Assembly (NCBI GenBank): GCA_020853575.1
Contig: JADYYP010000082.1
Coordinates: forward strand, 1-64,000
DNA from: Planctomycetota bacterium
GTDB taxonomy: Bacteria; Planctomycetota; UBA1135; GCA-002686595
Direction of reading: 5' to 3'
Length of the DNA stretch: 64,000 nucleotides
Shown here: positions 8,895-18,522 of the stretch, in pieces
Numbering within the stretch: the first letter of the stretch is position 1
Layout: each line of letters opens with the position of its first letter
Position numbers and translations under genes: made by a program
The notes under the pieces: model-generated
Told to the model about the DNA's origin: nothing
Databases searched by the model: none
Seen by the model: the letters and a program-made list of their open reading frames with translations, nothing else

Positions 8895-11800
8895 TCAGGG
8901 GGCGCGCCCGGCGGCAGCGCGGCGTGACGCGGCGAGCCCGTGCCACAGGGCCGCCTGCGAGGCGTGCTCCGGCGAGGGCGAGCGCCGTTGGAGCGCGTCG
9001 AACACCGCGGCCGCGCGTTCGGCGGCCTCCGCGGCACGGTCGGATTGCCCGGGCCGGAGCGCGGCGAGCTCGGGAGCGGCGAGCAAGACCTCGGCGGCGG
9101 GCGGCAGGAGTTCCAGCGCCTCGTCGAGCCGCTCTTGGCGCAGGCGCAGCGTGCCGAGCAGGGCGCGCGAATGAGCCTGCGCCCAGCTGTCGGTCGGCAG
9201 CAAGCGTTCGCGCAACTCGGCGCACTCCGCGATCACGGCCTCGGCCTCGGGCCAGCGCTCGAGCTCCAGCAAGCTCGAGGCGAGGAACCCCAGGTCCGAG
9301 TGCATCTCGGCGCCGCTGGTCTGACCTTGGCGGCGCAGCGCGTCGGACGAACGTCGAAAGGCCGCGGCCGCGCTCTCGAAGTCGCGCCGTGCCTGCGCGA
9401 TCACGCCCAGGTTGCGCCACGCGCGCACGACGCGCTCGTGGTCGGCTCCCCAGGAGCTCTCGAGCGACTCGACCGCCGGCCGGTAGATCTCGAAGGCCTC
9501 GTCCGCGCGCTGCAGGCCGAACAAGGCCGACGCCAGTGCCTGCGCGGTGGTCGCGGTTTCCACGCTGTCGAGCCCGAGGGTCGCGCGGCGCGCCTCGTAG
9601 GCGTGCTGTAAGTACACCAGCGCCTCCCGCGGCCGGCGCAGGTTGTAGAGCGCGGTGCCGAGGTTGTGCGCGCACGCCGCGAGCGCCGCGTGCTCGCGCG
9701 GGAGGAGCTCGACGAGCCCCGCGTAGGCTTCGCTGAGCAGCGCGATCGCTTCCTCGTAGCGCTGTTGAGCGGAGCGCAGGCGGCCGAGTCGCGCGAGCGC
9801 GTGGTGCAGCTCGACATCGCCACTTCCGGGCACGTGCCGCAGGCGTTCGACGAGCTCGACGAACAGCGGCTCGGCTTCGTCCACGAGTCCGACGTTGTGC
9901 AGGTTGCCGGCCAGATTGTCCATCAGGCCGAGCGTGATGGTGTGGTCGTCGCCGTAGGCTTGGCGGGCGAACGCGAGCGCTTCGCGCAGCTCGGCCAACG
10001 CTTCGCTCTGGCGACCGAGCGTCATCCAGGCCGTGCACAGCGAGTGCAGCGTGGCCAGCGCACGCCGGTTGCGCGGACCGAACACGCGGTCGAAGCCCGC
10101 CAGCGCACCCTCGAGCTCGGCGACACCCTCGTCGGTGCGCTGCAGGCTGATCAACTCCGCCCCCAGGTTCGAGCGCGCGTCGAGCGCGCGCGGGTCGTCC
10201 GCGAGCTCGCGCCGGCGCCAGCCCTCGAGCGCGCGCCGGAAGAGCTCTTCGGCGCGCGCGTGGTCGCCGCCATGGCTGGCGAGCGTGCCGAGCGCACCGA
10301 GGGCTTCGAGCTCGAGCTCGTGGTCGACTCCGAGCAGCTGGCGCGCTTGCGCGGCGAAGGACTCGAGCTCGGAGCTGCGCGCCGCGCGATCGGGAGCCTC
10401 GCTGGCGAGGCCGAGCAACGCGAGCCGCGCCGCCAGCGTGAGCTCGTGCTCGGGGCCGAGAGCGCCCTCGCGCAGCTGCGCCACTTCGGCGCGGATCTCG
10501 GCTTCGCGCTCGAACCGGCCCAGGCCCGCGAGCGACTGCGCCAGCCGCTCCAGCAGGCTGGCGCGCACCACGGGCTGCGCCGCGAAGCGGGTGTCGATCG
10601 CAGTGCGCGTCGGCACGAAGATCGAATCGTCGAGCGCATCGACGGCGACGGAGGTCATGTTCGCGGAATCGAGCTGCGCTTCGAGCTCCGCCAGCGAGGC
10701 CGTGGCGCGCGCGGCATCCGGGCGCGAGCGCTCCAGCTCCGCTCGGCGTTGCTCGAGCAGCGATCGGCGGATGCGCAGGCCGACCGATTCGGCGTCGATG
10801 GCGTCGAACTGGTGCTCTTGGAAGCCGACGACTTGCTCGAGCTCCGCTGCTCGATCTCGGGCCTCGCGCTCGGCGCGTTCGGCGCGCTCCGCGGCGCTCT
10901 CCGCGTTCGCGCGCGCCCGATCGGCCTCGCCCCGCGCGAGCTCCGACTCGATGCGCCGCTGTTCCGCGCGGAACGCGAAACGCATCGAAGCCGCGACGCC
11001 GCCGAGCAGCACCACCAGGATCGCCGCCGCCGCCGCGACCGCGCCCTTGTGCCGGCGCACGTACTTGGCGAACACGTAGCTCGCACTCGGAGGCGTGGCG
11101 AGCACGGGCTCGTCGCGCAAAAAGCGCCCGACGTCGTCGGCGAGCGCCGCCGCGGTCGCGTAGCGCCGTGCGCGGTCCTTCTCGAGCGCCTTGAGCACGA
11201 TCCAATCCAGGTCGCCGCGCAAGTGCGAGCTCAACTCGCGCGGCGCGAGCGCACGACGCGAGGCCGCCTGGCGCGAGTCGTCGTCCGAGGTCGAGGTGCG
11301 CGTCGACGGCCGCTCGGGGTCGACCTCGCGGATCACGCGCAGGAGCTCGGCCAGGCCCGCGCCCGTCGCCGCGCGCAGATCGAGAGGCTTGGACCCGGTG
11401 AGCAGCTCGTACAGCAGCACGCCCAGGCTGTACACGTCGGCGCGCGTGTCGATGTCCAGGCTGCCCGCGGCCTGCTCGGGCGCCATGTAGTCGGGCGTCC
11501 CGATCATCTGGTGCAGCCCGGTCAAAAGCGTCCGCTCGCTGAGCTCGACTCCGGTGGCCTTGGCGATGCCGAAGTCGATCACCTTGGGTCGCGGGCGACC
11601 GTCCTCCAGCGTGACGAGCACGTTCGAGGGCTTCACGTCGCGGTGGATCACGCCCTTGTGGTGCGCGTGTTGGAGCGCCACGCACACGTCGGCGAACAGC
11701 TCGAGCCGTGCGCGCAGGGGCAACTGCGCCTCGTCGCAGAAGGTCGTGATCGGCACGCCTTGGACGAACTCCATCGCGAAGTACGGACGCCCGGTCGGGG

Positions 11801-12248
11801 TCGCTCCGCCATCGAAGACGCGCGCGATGCTCGGGTGGTCCATCAGCGCCAGCGCCTGGCGTTCCGCCTCGAAGCGCGCGACGACGGCTTTGGTGTCGAG
11901 GCCGAGCTTGAGGATCTTGAGCGCGACGCGGCGCTTGACCGGGTGGGACTGTTCCGCCCTCCAGACGCTGCCGAAGCCGCCCTCTCCGATCAGCTCGATC
12001 AGTTGGTAGCGCTCGATGTGCTCGCCCTGCTGTTCCAGCCCGAGCACGTTCGGCGCGTGCTCCCGGTCGAGTGCGCGGCTCTCCAGGAACCCCGCGGCCT
12101 TCGAATCCGCGCGCAGCAGCGCCTCGACGCGCTTGCGCAGCCGCGCATCGCCCGCGCAGCCGCGCTCGAGGAACGCCTCGCGCTCGCGTGGATCGAGGAT
12201 CGCGCGCGCGTCGTGGAACAAGCTCTCGGGCGTCGCTCGCGAGTTCAT
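8895..12248 (-). CDS. Transmembrane Ser/Thr protein kinase with C-terminal TPR region (kinase 1)
   Basis: A 1117-residue protein. Residues 1-80 form the short helical leader usual in this planctomycete/acidobacterial type. The kinase domain (about 81-360) has IGEGGFGSVWRAEQ, VALK (Lys111), HRDVKPSN (Asp204), DFG (Asp225) and APEQAAG; it should be active. A single membrane segment (AAAAAILVVLLGGVAASM) follows near 410, then a coiled-coil-like stretch rich in Glu, Arg and Ala (about 430-530) and about 550 residues of TPR repeats. The order sigma factor (12897), kinase 1, kinase 2 on one strand with gaps of 64 and 77 bases suggests one operon in which the kinase controls the ECF factor, as shown for related ECF-kinase pairs; that link is inference here. 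Confidence 0.92.
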   Translation of the reverse strand: MNSRATPESLFHDARAILDPREREAFLERGCAGDARLRKRVEALLRADSKAAGFLESRALDREHAPNVLGLEQQGEHIERYQLIELIGEGGFGSVWRAEQSHPVKRRVALKILKLGLDTKAVVARFEAERQALALMDHPSIARVFDGGATPTGRPYFAMEFVQGVPITTFCDEAQLPLRARLELFADVCVALQHAHHKGVIHRDVKPSNVLVTLEDGRPRPKVIDFGIAKATGVELSERTLLTGLHQMIGTPDYMAPEQAAGSLDIDTRADVYSLGVLLYELLTGSKPLDLRAATGAGLAELLRVIREVDPERPSTRTSTSDDDSRQAASRRALAPRELSSHLRGDLDWIVLKALEKDRARRYATAAALADDVGRFLRDEPVLATPPSASYVFAKYVRRHKGAVAAAAAILVVLLGGVAASMRFAFRAEQRRIESELARGEADRARANAESAAERAERAEREARDRAAELEQVVGFQEHQFDAIDAESVGLRIRRSLLEQRRAELERSRPDAARATASLAELEAQLDSANMTSVAVDALDDSIFVPTRTAIDTRFAAQPVVRASLLERLAQSLAGLGRFEREAEIRAEVAQLREGALGPEHELTLAARLALLGLASEAPDRAARSSELESFAAQARQLLGVDHELELEALGALGTLASHGGDHARAEELFRRALEGWRRRELADDPRALDARSNLGAELISLQRTDEGVAELEGALAGFDRVFGPRNRRALATLHSLCTAWMTLGRQSEALAELREALAFARQAYGDDHTITLGLMDNLAGNLHNVGLVDEAEPLFVELVERLRHVPGSGDVELHHALARLGRLRSAQQRYEEAIALLSEAYAGLVELLPREHAALAACAHNLGTALYNLRRPREALVYLQHAYEARRATLGLDSVETATTAQALASALFGLQRADEAFEIYRPAVESLESSWGADHERVVRAWRNLGVIAQARRDFESAAAAFRRSSDALRRQGQTSGAEMHSDLGFLASSLLELERWPEAEAVIAECAELRERLLPTDSWAQAHSRALLGTLRLRQERLDEALELLPPAAEVLLAAPELAALRPGQSDRAAEAAERAAAVFDALQRRSPSPEHASQAALWHGLAASRRAAAGRAP

Positions 12249-12312
12249 CGCAGGTCTTCGTCAGGCTTCCGTGCGCGAACGGGGACCGTTGCACCCCAGG
12301 GTTCCTCGGATT

Positions 12313-12897
12313 TCATTGCTCGCCATCCAGCGCGGCGAGCAGCCACGCGCGCGCGTAGGACCAGTGACGGTCCGCGGTCGTGATCGAGATGCCCAGCACG
12401 GCGGCTGCCTCGCGCAACGTGAGTCCGCCGAAGAAGCGCAGCGACACCAGCTCGGCCTTCTGGGGGTCCTCGAGCGCCAGTTCCGTCAACGCCTGGTCGA
12501 GATCGAGCAACTCGACGGGCGGTGCGTCGACCAAGAGCTGCGCGGGATCGAGCTCGAGCCGCGCGTGGGCTCCACCGCGTTTCTGCGCGCCGCGCTCGCG
12601 GGCGCGATCGACCAGGATGCGCCGCATGGCCTGCGCGGCAGCGGCGAAGAAGTGCCCGCGCCCCGACCAACCGTCGCCGCCCTGGCCCTCGGGCCCGACC
12701 AGCCGCAGATAGGCCTCGTGGACCAATGCGGTCGCGCCCAGCGACTGCGGGCCCGCCTCGTGTCGCAGCCGCGCCGCGGCCAGCGCGCGCAGCTCGTCGT
12801 AGACCAGCGGCAGGAGCTGCGCCGCCGCCGACGAGTCGCCGGCCCGGACCGCGTCGAGGATGCGCGTGACTTCGAGATTCACGTTGGTTTCCAGCAT
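12313..12897 (-). CDS. ECF RNA polymerase sigma factor (TIGR02999-like), upstream of kinase 1
   Basis: A 194-residue ECF sigma factor. Region 2 is LLPLVYDELRALAAARLRHE with GATALVHEAYLRLVG; the linker has FFAAAAQAMRRILVDRARERG; region 4 is LVSLRFFGGLTLREAAAVLGISITTADRHWSYARAWLLAAL. It is a paralogue of the sigma factor at 5424. The ATG at 12897 (MLETNVNL) gives a normal family length; the open frame extends upstream to 13029 through sequence that does not look coding. It heads the leftward sigma-kinase-kinase set and is divergent from the subtilase gene, with 220 bases between starts for regulation of both. Confidence 0.9.
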   Translation of the reverse strand: MLETNVNLEVTRILDAVRAGDSSAAAQLLPLVYDELRALAAARLRHEAGPQSLGATALVHEAYLRLVGPEGQGGDGWSGRGHFFAAAAQAMRRILVDRARERGAQKRGGAHARLELDPAQLLVDAPPVELLDLDQALTELALEDPQKAELVSLRFFGGLTLREAAAVLGISITTADRHWSYARAWLLAALDGEQ

Positions 12898-13117
12898 CCG
12901 CGGAGCGGGCGCGCCTGGCCAGCGTCGCGCGGCACTTCCCTGACCGTCGGCGCTCGCGGCGCGCATTTCTTCCGGAATCGGCGGGGTGCCGCGGAGCCGG
13001 ATTGCGCACTGGCCGGCGCCGGAACCCACCGGGCGGGCCAGAGACCTGGTCCGACCCTACCCCCCGGCGTCCCGAGCACCTCCGCTCCGGACGACTCACG
13101 ACGGCTGGAGCGATGCG

Positions 13118-16100
13118 ATGAAGCGCGAGCGTGCGAACGAACGGACGAGGAACTTGGCGGCAGGCTGGGCGCGAGCCAGCGCTTGGAGCGGCCTGGCGTT
13201 GGCGGTGAGCATGGGCTCGACGCCGGCCCAGCGCGTCGAGGTCGCACCGCGCCCGGAACCCGCGCCCGCGCAAACGAGCGCGCAGCCGCTGGCGCGCCTC
13301 TCGCCGGCGCTCGCCGGACCTGTGCAACGCTTCGCGCTGGACGTGCGGCCGAGCTCGGGCCTGACGAAGCTCTCCGTCGCCCGCGAGCACGTCGCCGAGT
13401 TCCTGGCCTCGCCCGCGGGAGTGCGCGCCGAGCTCGCCAGCGAAACTCCGGTCGCGCTGATCTTCCGCGTGCCGGCGTTGGACGTCGACGCGGCGCCGTT
13501 GAGCACGGGCGTCGAGCACCACCCGGAGTTCGACTTCGTCCCGTTGCGTCGGGGCATGCTCGACACGCGCGGCGGTCACCGCGGCGGAGATGTCGAAGGC
13601 CTGCCGCTGCCCGGAGCGACGCCGCGGCGCAACCTGGTGATCGCGCAGCTGCCCGGGTTTGTCACCGACGAGGCGCTCGAGCGCGTGCTCGAGAGCGGCG
13701 CGGAGATCGTGCACTACTTGCCGCAGAACGCCTATCTCCTGTGGGCGCCGAACGACGCGGTCCGGCAGGCGTTGCGGGCCATGGTGGGGGCCAGCGGAGT
13801 GCTGCAATTCGTCGACGAGTTCAGTCCCTCCGACGCGGTTCATCCGGGCCTCGACCACGGTTTCGAAGCCGGTCCGATCGAGGTCACGGTCCAGGTCTTC
13901 AATCCCAAGCACGAACGCGCGCTCGCGGCGGACCAGCGCGCGGCGATTGCGCAGGTCAGCGCCTTCGCGGAGCAGATCTACCGCGGCCCGACGGACGTGC
14001 CCGACGGCGTCTACACCAACATCACGATGCGCGTGCCGGCGGAAGCCGTGGCGCTGTTGGTCGAGCTGGAATCAGTCGTCAACGTGGAGCCGTTCGTGCT
14101 CGAGAGAGCGCTGAGCGAGCGGCAAGCGCAGGAGATGCACGGCGCGCTCAATGCGGGGCAGACGGCGGCTGGTGGGCCGGGATACCTGAGCTGGCTGAGC
14201 ACCCAGAGCTTCCCTTCGACCGAGGCCAGCTACCCCATCATCGCGATCGCCGATTCGGGCGTCGACAACGCGAGCACCTCGCCGCTCGATCTGACGCTGC
14301 GCCGTTTCGGGCTCCCCGGCAACGCATCACGCTTGCTGTCCTCGTCGAACTTCAGCGGCGCCGCGACAGCCACGGACCTTCACGGCCACGGGCACATCAA
14401 CACCTCGATCGCGATCGGCTACGAGAGCGTTTCAGGCAACCTCGATGGGTCGTTCCTGCGCGGCTTGGGCATCAACCCCTACGGTCGCGCCACGAACACC
14501 AAGGTGCTGAACGACAGTGGCAGCGCGCCGCTCAACATCGATTGGTCCGCCGCGGCGGCCTCGAGCTGGAACAACGGCGCGCGCATCAGCTCGAACTCGT
14601 GGGGCGGGTTCAACTCGGGCTTCTACGACGTGCTCTCGCAGTTGCACGACTACTTGACGCGCGACGTGAGCACGGCCAGCGGCCTGCAACAGCAGCTGTT
14701 CGTGTTCGCGGCCGGCAACGACGGCGTCAGCGGGATCACCACGCCCGGCACGGCGAAGAACGTGCTGACCGTCGGCGCCACCGAGGGCAGCGACGCCACG
14801 GGTACCGACGGCTGCGGCACGACATCCAGCAGTGCCGACAACATCCAGCAGATCGCGAGCTTCTCGGGCCGTGGCCCGACCGCGGACGGGCGCAACAAGC
14901 CCGACATCGTCGCGCCCGGCACGCACGTCGTCGGCACGCGCTCGCCGGTGTCGGGCTACACCGGCACGGGTGTGTGTGACGCCAACTATCCGACGGGTCA
15001 GACGATCTACTGCCGCTCCAGCGGCACCAGCCATTCGACGCCCGCGATCGCCGGCGCGGTGTCGCTCGAGTGGAACTACCTCTCGCGCGTGCACGGGCTC
15101 AGCGCTCCGTCGCCCGCGCTCCTGAAGGCCTTCACGCTGCACCACACGCGCTACCTGCAGAGCACCGGAGGCAACTTGCCGAGCGTCAACCAGGGCTACG
15201 GCTTCCCTTGGCTCGATCTGGGCTTCGACCAGACGATCACGCGCACCCTGGTGGACCAAAGCTCGACCTTCAACGCCACGGCAGAGTACCGCACGTTCAG
15301 CGGGACGGTGTCCAACTCGCTCAGGCCGATCCGCATCGCGCTGGCGTGGACCGATGCTGCCGGCGCTTCGACCGCGGCGCCGTGGGTGAACGACCTCGAC
15401 TTGACCGTGACCGTCGCTGGCAACACCTACCGCGGCAACGTCTTCAGCGGCGGACTGTCGACGACCGGAGGAACGGCGGACACGAAGAACAACACCGAGC
15501 TGGTGGTCTTGCCGACCGGCTTTTCCGGACCGATCTCGATCAAGGTCAACGCCACCAACATCGCGGGCGACGGCGTACCCGGCAACGCGGACGCGACCGA
15601 TCAGGATTTCGCCTTGGTGATCTCGAACGTGAGCTTCGCGAGCGGTTGCACGCCGCCGCTGATCACCGCGAATCCGCCGGCGTCGATCGCACAGTGCAAC
15701 AGCTCTCCGCTGAACATCTCGGTCACGGCCAGCGGCTCGAACCTGAGCTACAAGTTCTATCGCAACGGCAACACGGTGCAGCTCTCGAGCTCGAACACCT
15801 ACAGCGTGCAGCTGCCGACCACGGCCGACGCCGGAACGTACACCTGCTCGATCTCGAATGGCTGCGGAGATTCGCTCTCGGCGCCCGTCGTCGTGAGCGT
15901 GAGCGAGGCGCCTTCTCCGGTGCAGAATCCGCCGTCGAGCGCGGGAGCGTGCCAGGGCAGCGCGTTGCAGCTGACTTTCGTCGCGTCCGGATCGCCCGCG
16001 CCGACCTATCAATGGCAGCGCAACGACGTCGACATCGTGGGCGCGACCTCGAGCTCGTACACGATCGCGTCGATGCAGCCGGCGAACGTCGGCACCTATC

Positions 16101-18433
16101 GCTGCGTCGCGACCAACGCCTGCGGCGTCGCGCTGTCGTCGATCTGCGCCGTGAACATGACGACTGTGCCGGTGTTTTCGCAGCAACCGCAGAGCGTGAG
16201 CGTCTGCTCCGGCACGAACGCGCAGCTCTCCGTGGCGCTCTCCAACTTTCTCCCTGGCACGAGCTACGTGTGGTTGCGCAACAACGTGCAAGTCCCGGGC
16301 GCGGCGAACGCGGTGCTGAACCTCAGTCCGGTGACCGCGGGCAATGCCGGAACGTACGTGTGCCTCGCCACGAACTCGTGCGGGTTCACGTTCTCCAACC
16401 AGGCCATCGTCACCGCCTACACGCTGCCCGATATCACCACGCACCCGGTGAGCCAGAGTTTCTGCGTCGGAGTGGGCTTTGCGTTCAGCGTGGGGATCTC
16501 GAATCCGGCGCCGGCCGCGAGCTACCAGTGGCGCAAGGACGGCAGCCCAATCCTCGGCGCGACGTCGGCGAGCTACGGCAAGGCTTCGGCGACGAGCGCC
16601 GACAACGGCACCTACGACTGCGTCGTGACGAACACCTGCGGAAGCTCGACTTCGTCGCCGGCCACGTACACGGCGCGGGTCGCCCCGACGATCACCTTGC
16701 AGCCGCAGGACACGGCGGTGTGCGCGGGCGTCAACGGCGTGCTCGACGTCGGGGCCAGCGGTACGGGACCGCTCTCGTACCAGTGGTTCCACAATGGAGT
16801 TGGCCTGGGCTGGTTCACCAACTCGAGTCACACGCTCTTCAATCCGTCTTCCGCGAGCACCGGCACCTACTTCTGCCGCGTGACCAACGTGTGCGGCACG
16901 GTGGACTCGAACACGATCGTCGTGACGCTCGATGCGGTACCTGCGATCCAGACGCATCCGCTGGGCGCGACGGTGTGCGAGGCGTCGCCCGTTGCGTTCG
17001 ACGTCGGCGCGTCGGGCTCGCCGAACCTGAGCTACCAGTGGCGCTTCAATGGCTCACCGATCGGCGGCGCGACGGGTGCGAGCTACGCGATCGCCGCGGT
17101 GCAGGCCGGCCAAGCCGGTACCTACGACTGCGTCGTTTCGAGCACGTGCACGAGTGTCATCTCCAACGCAGCCGCGCTGGTCGTGAATACACCGCCCCAG
17201 GTGCTGCAAGGAGCGCTCGATACCGTCGCCTGCATCGGTGCGAGCGCGAGCCTCGACATCATCGCGAGCGGCACACCGGCTCCGACGTATCAGTGGCGCA
17301 TGGGTGGCCAGCCACTGGCGGGCCAGACTTCGCCGAGCTTGTACTTCGCCGCGGTCACCGCGGGTGACTTCGGAACCTACGACTGTGTCGTGACGAATTC
17401 CTGCGGTACCGCAACCAGCGCGACCGTGCAACTCGCGCTCTACGTGCCGCCGACGTGCGTCAGCGGTGGCCCGGGCGGCATTGTTCCTTCCGCGGGTGCC
17501 GCGGATGGCGCGTGGCCCAATCTGCTGCCGACGGGAGCGCTCGCGTCTCCGTTGAACGTCGTGGTGCCCGCCGGCGCGACGCACATCGTGTCGGTCAAGC
17601 TCAATGGCTGGCAGCACTCTTGGTCGGGTGACAACCAGCTCGTGCTCGAGACGCCCTCGGGTGCGTCGATCAACTTGTTCCAACAGGTCGACGGTGTCTT
17701 CGGCGGCGGATGTGGGGACGACTTCTCCGGCGACTACGAGTTCGTGGACGCGCTCGTCGGCAGCGCGGCCTGCGGCGCGCCCGCGGCGAGTTACGCGTGC
17801 ACCCAGTCGGGTCTGGTCGCGCCTGGGACGTATCGCCAGTTCTTCGGAGCGTGGCCCAGCGGTGCGGCCGGCATCGACAACACTCCGCTCGGAGCGCTGC
17901 CGCTGGCGTCGGGCGTGTACACGCTGCACGTGTACGACTGGTACGTCGCGGCGGACAGCGGCTCGCTCGCGAGCTGGGAGCTGTGCTTCGATGCTCCGGC
18001 GGCGCCGCAGGCCTACTGCACGGCCGGCACGACCACCAACGGCTGCGCCGCGACACTCACGGCCAGCGCCAACCCCAGCGCGAGCTTCGCGACTCCGTGC
18101 TCGCTCACGGCTGCCAACGTCGAAGGCGGCAAGTCGGGGTTGCTGTTCTACGGCGTGAACGGCCGCACGAACGCTCCGTGGAACGGCACCAGCGTGTTGT
18201 GCGTGAAGGCTCCGACGCAGCGCATGACGCTGCAGAGCTCCGGCGGGACCGCGGGGGCGTGCGACGGCGCGTTCGCGCTCGACTGGAACGCCTATCAGCT
18301 CGCCAACCCCGGCGCTCTGGGCAACCCATTCGGAGCCGGCGGCAAGGTCTGGGTGCAGTGCTGGTTCCGCGACCCGCCCGCGGGCAAGACCACGAACCTG
18401 AGCGACGCGCTCGAGCTCACGCTGCTGCCGTGA
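13118..18433 (+). CDS. Secreted subtilisin-like (S8) protease with seven Ig-like repeats, P-like domain and shared C-terminal domain
   Basis: A 1771-residue exported protease. After an N-terminal signal region and a pro-region of about 300 residues, the S8 triad is visible as IADSG (Asp379), GHGHI (His424) and GTSHSTP (Ser638). A beta-rich domain (IRIALAWTDAAGA, WVNDLDLTV) follows. Next come seven Ig-like repeats of about 85 residues, each ending in a variant of GTYDCVVTNTCG; a jelly-roll region resembling proprotein-convertase P domains (NGWQHSWSGDNQLVLETPSG, LASWELCF); and the C-terminal domain 1633-1771 (YCTAGTTTNGC, PTQR, CDG, WFRDPPAGK, SDALEL). The start has GGAG seven bases upstream; an upstream in-frame extension to 12986 is non-coding in character. 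Extracellular protein degradation, perhaps cell-attached, is inferred. Confidence 0.92.
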   Translation: MKRERANERTRNLAAGWARASAWSGLALAVSMGSTPAQRVEVAPRPEPAPAQTSAQPLARLSPALAGPVQRFALDVRPSSGLTKLSVAREHVAEFLASPAGVRAELASETPVALIFRVPALDVDAAPLSTGVEHHPEFDFVPLRRGMLDTRGGHRGGDVEGLPLPGATPRRNLVIAQLPGFVTDEALERVLESGAEIVHYLPQNAYLLWAPNDAVRQALRAMVGASGVLQFVDEFSPSDAVHPGLDHGFEAGPIEVTVQVFNPKHERALAADQRAAIAQVSAFAEQIYRGPTDVPDGVYTNITMRVPAEAVALLVELESVVNVEPFVLERALSERQAQEMHGALNAGQTAAGGPGYLSWLSTQSFPSTEASYPIIAIADSGVDNASTSPLDLTLRRFGLPGNASRLLSSSNFSGAATATDLHGHGHINTSIAIGYESVSGNLDGSFLRGLGINPYGRATNTKVLNDSGSAPLNIDWSAAAASSWNNGARISSNSWGGFNSGFYDVLSQLHDYLTRDVSTASGLQQQLFVFAAGNDGVSGITTPGTAKNVLTVGATEGSDATGTDGCGTTSSSADNIQQIASFSGRGPTADGRNKPDIVAPGTHVVGTRSPVSGYTGTGVCDANYPTGQTIYCRSSGTSHSTPAIAGAVSLEWNYLSRVHGLSAPSPALLKAFTLHHTRYLQSTGGNLPSVNQGYGFPWLDLGFDQTITRTLVDQSSTFNATAEYRTFSGTVSNSLRPIRIALAWTDAAGASTAAPWVNDLDLTVTVAGNTYRGNVFSGGLSTTGGTADTKNNTELVVLPTGFSGPISIKVNATNIAGDGVPGNADATDQDFALVISNVSFASGCTPPLITANPPASIAQCNSSPLNISVTASGSNLSYKFYRNGNTVQLSSSNTYSVQLPTTADAGTYTCSISNGCGDSLSAPVVVSVSEAPSPVQNPPSSAGACQGSALQLTFVASGSPAPTYQWQRNDVDIVGATSSSYTIASMQPANVGTYRCVATNACGVALSSICAVNMTTVPVFSQQPQSVSVCSGTNAQLSVALSNFLPGTSYVWLRNNVQVPGAANAVLNLSPVTAGNAGTYVCLATNSCGFTFSNQAIVTAYTLPDITTHPVSQSFCVGVGFAFSVGISNPAPAASYQWRKDGSPILGATSASYGKASATSADNGTYDCVVTNTCGSSTSSPATYTARVAPTITLQPQDTAVCAGVNGVLDVGASGTGPLSYQWFHNGVGLGWFTNSSHTLFNPSSASTGTYFCRVTNVCGTVDSNTIVVTLDAVPAIQTHPLGATVCEASPVAFDVGASGSPNLSYQWRFNGSPIGGATGASYAIAAVQAGQAGTYDCVVSSTCTSVISNAAALVVNTPPQVLQGALDTVACIGASASLDIIASGTPAPTYQWRMGGQPLAGQTSPSLYFAAVTAGDFGTYDCVVTNSCGTATSATVQLALYVPPTCVSGGPGGIVPSAGAADGAWPNLLPTGALASPLNVVVPAGATHIVSVKLNGWQHSWSGDNQLVLETPSGASINLFQQVDGVFGGGCGDDFSGDYEFVDALVGSAACGAPAASYACTQSGLVAPGTYRQFFGAWPSGAAGIDNTPLGALPLASGVYTLHVYDWYVAADSGSLASWELCFDAPAAPQAYCTAGTTTNGCAATLTASANPSASFATPCSLTAANVEGGKSGLLFYGVNGRTNAPWNGTSVLCVKAPTQRMTLQSSGGTAGACDGAFALDWNAYQLANPGALGNPFGAGGKVWVQCWFRDPPAGKTTNLSDALELTLLP

Positions 18434-18480
18434 TCTGACGCGCGTCCAGCGTGCCTCGCGCCGCGCGCGCGAGCCAATGA

Positions 18481-18512
18481 CGAGGGCCGGCTCTCACGCG
18501 AGTCGGCCCTCG
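18481..18512. terminator. Bidirectional terminator hairpin between convergent genes
   Basis: CGAGGGCCG (18481-18489) and CGGCCCTCG (18504-18512) form a perfect 9-bp stem, extendable to 12 bp with one G-T pair, between the subtilase stop (18433) and the leftward gene stop (18523). No T run is present on either side. Confidence 0.5.
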
Positions 18513-18522
18513 CACGTCCATA

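Noticed and set aside
6028..12294. A single 2088-codon protein covering both kinase genes
   Set aside because: Its first half runs out of frame through kinase 1 and is Arg/Ala-rich shadow; the real kinase 2 starts near 8817.
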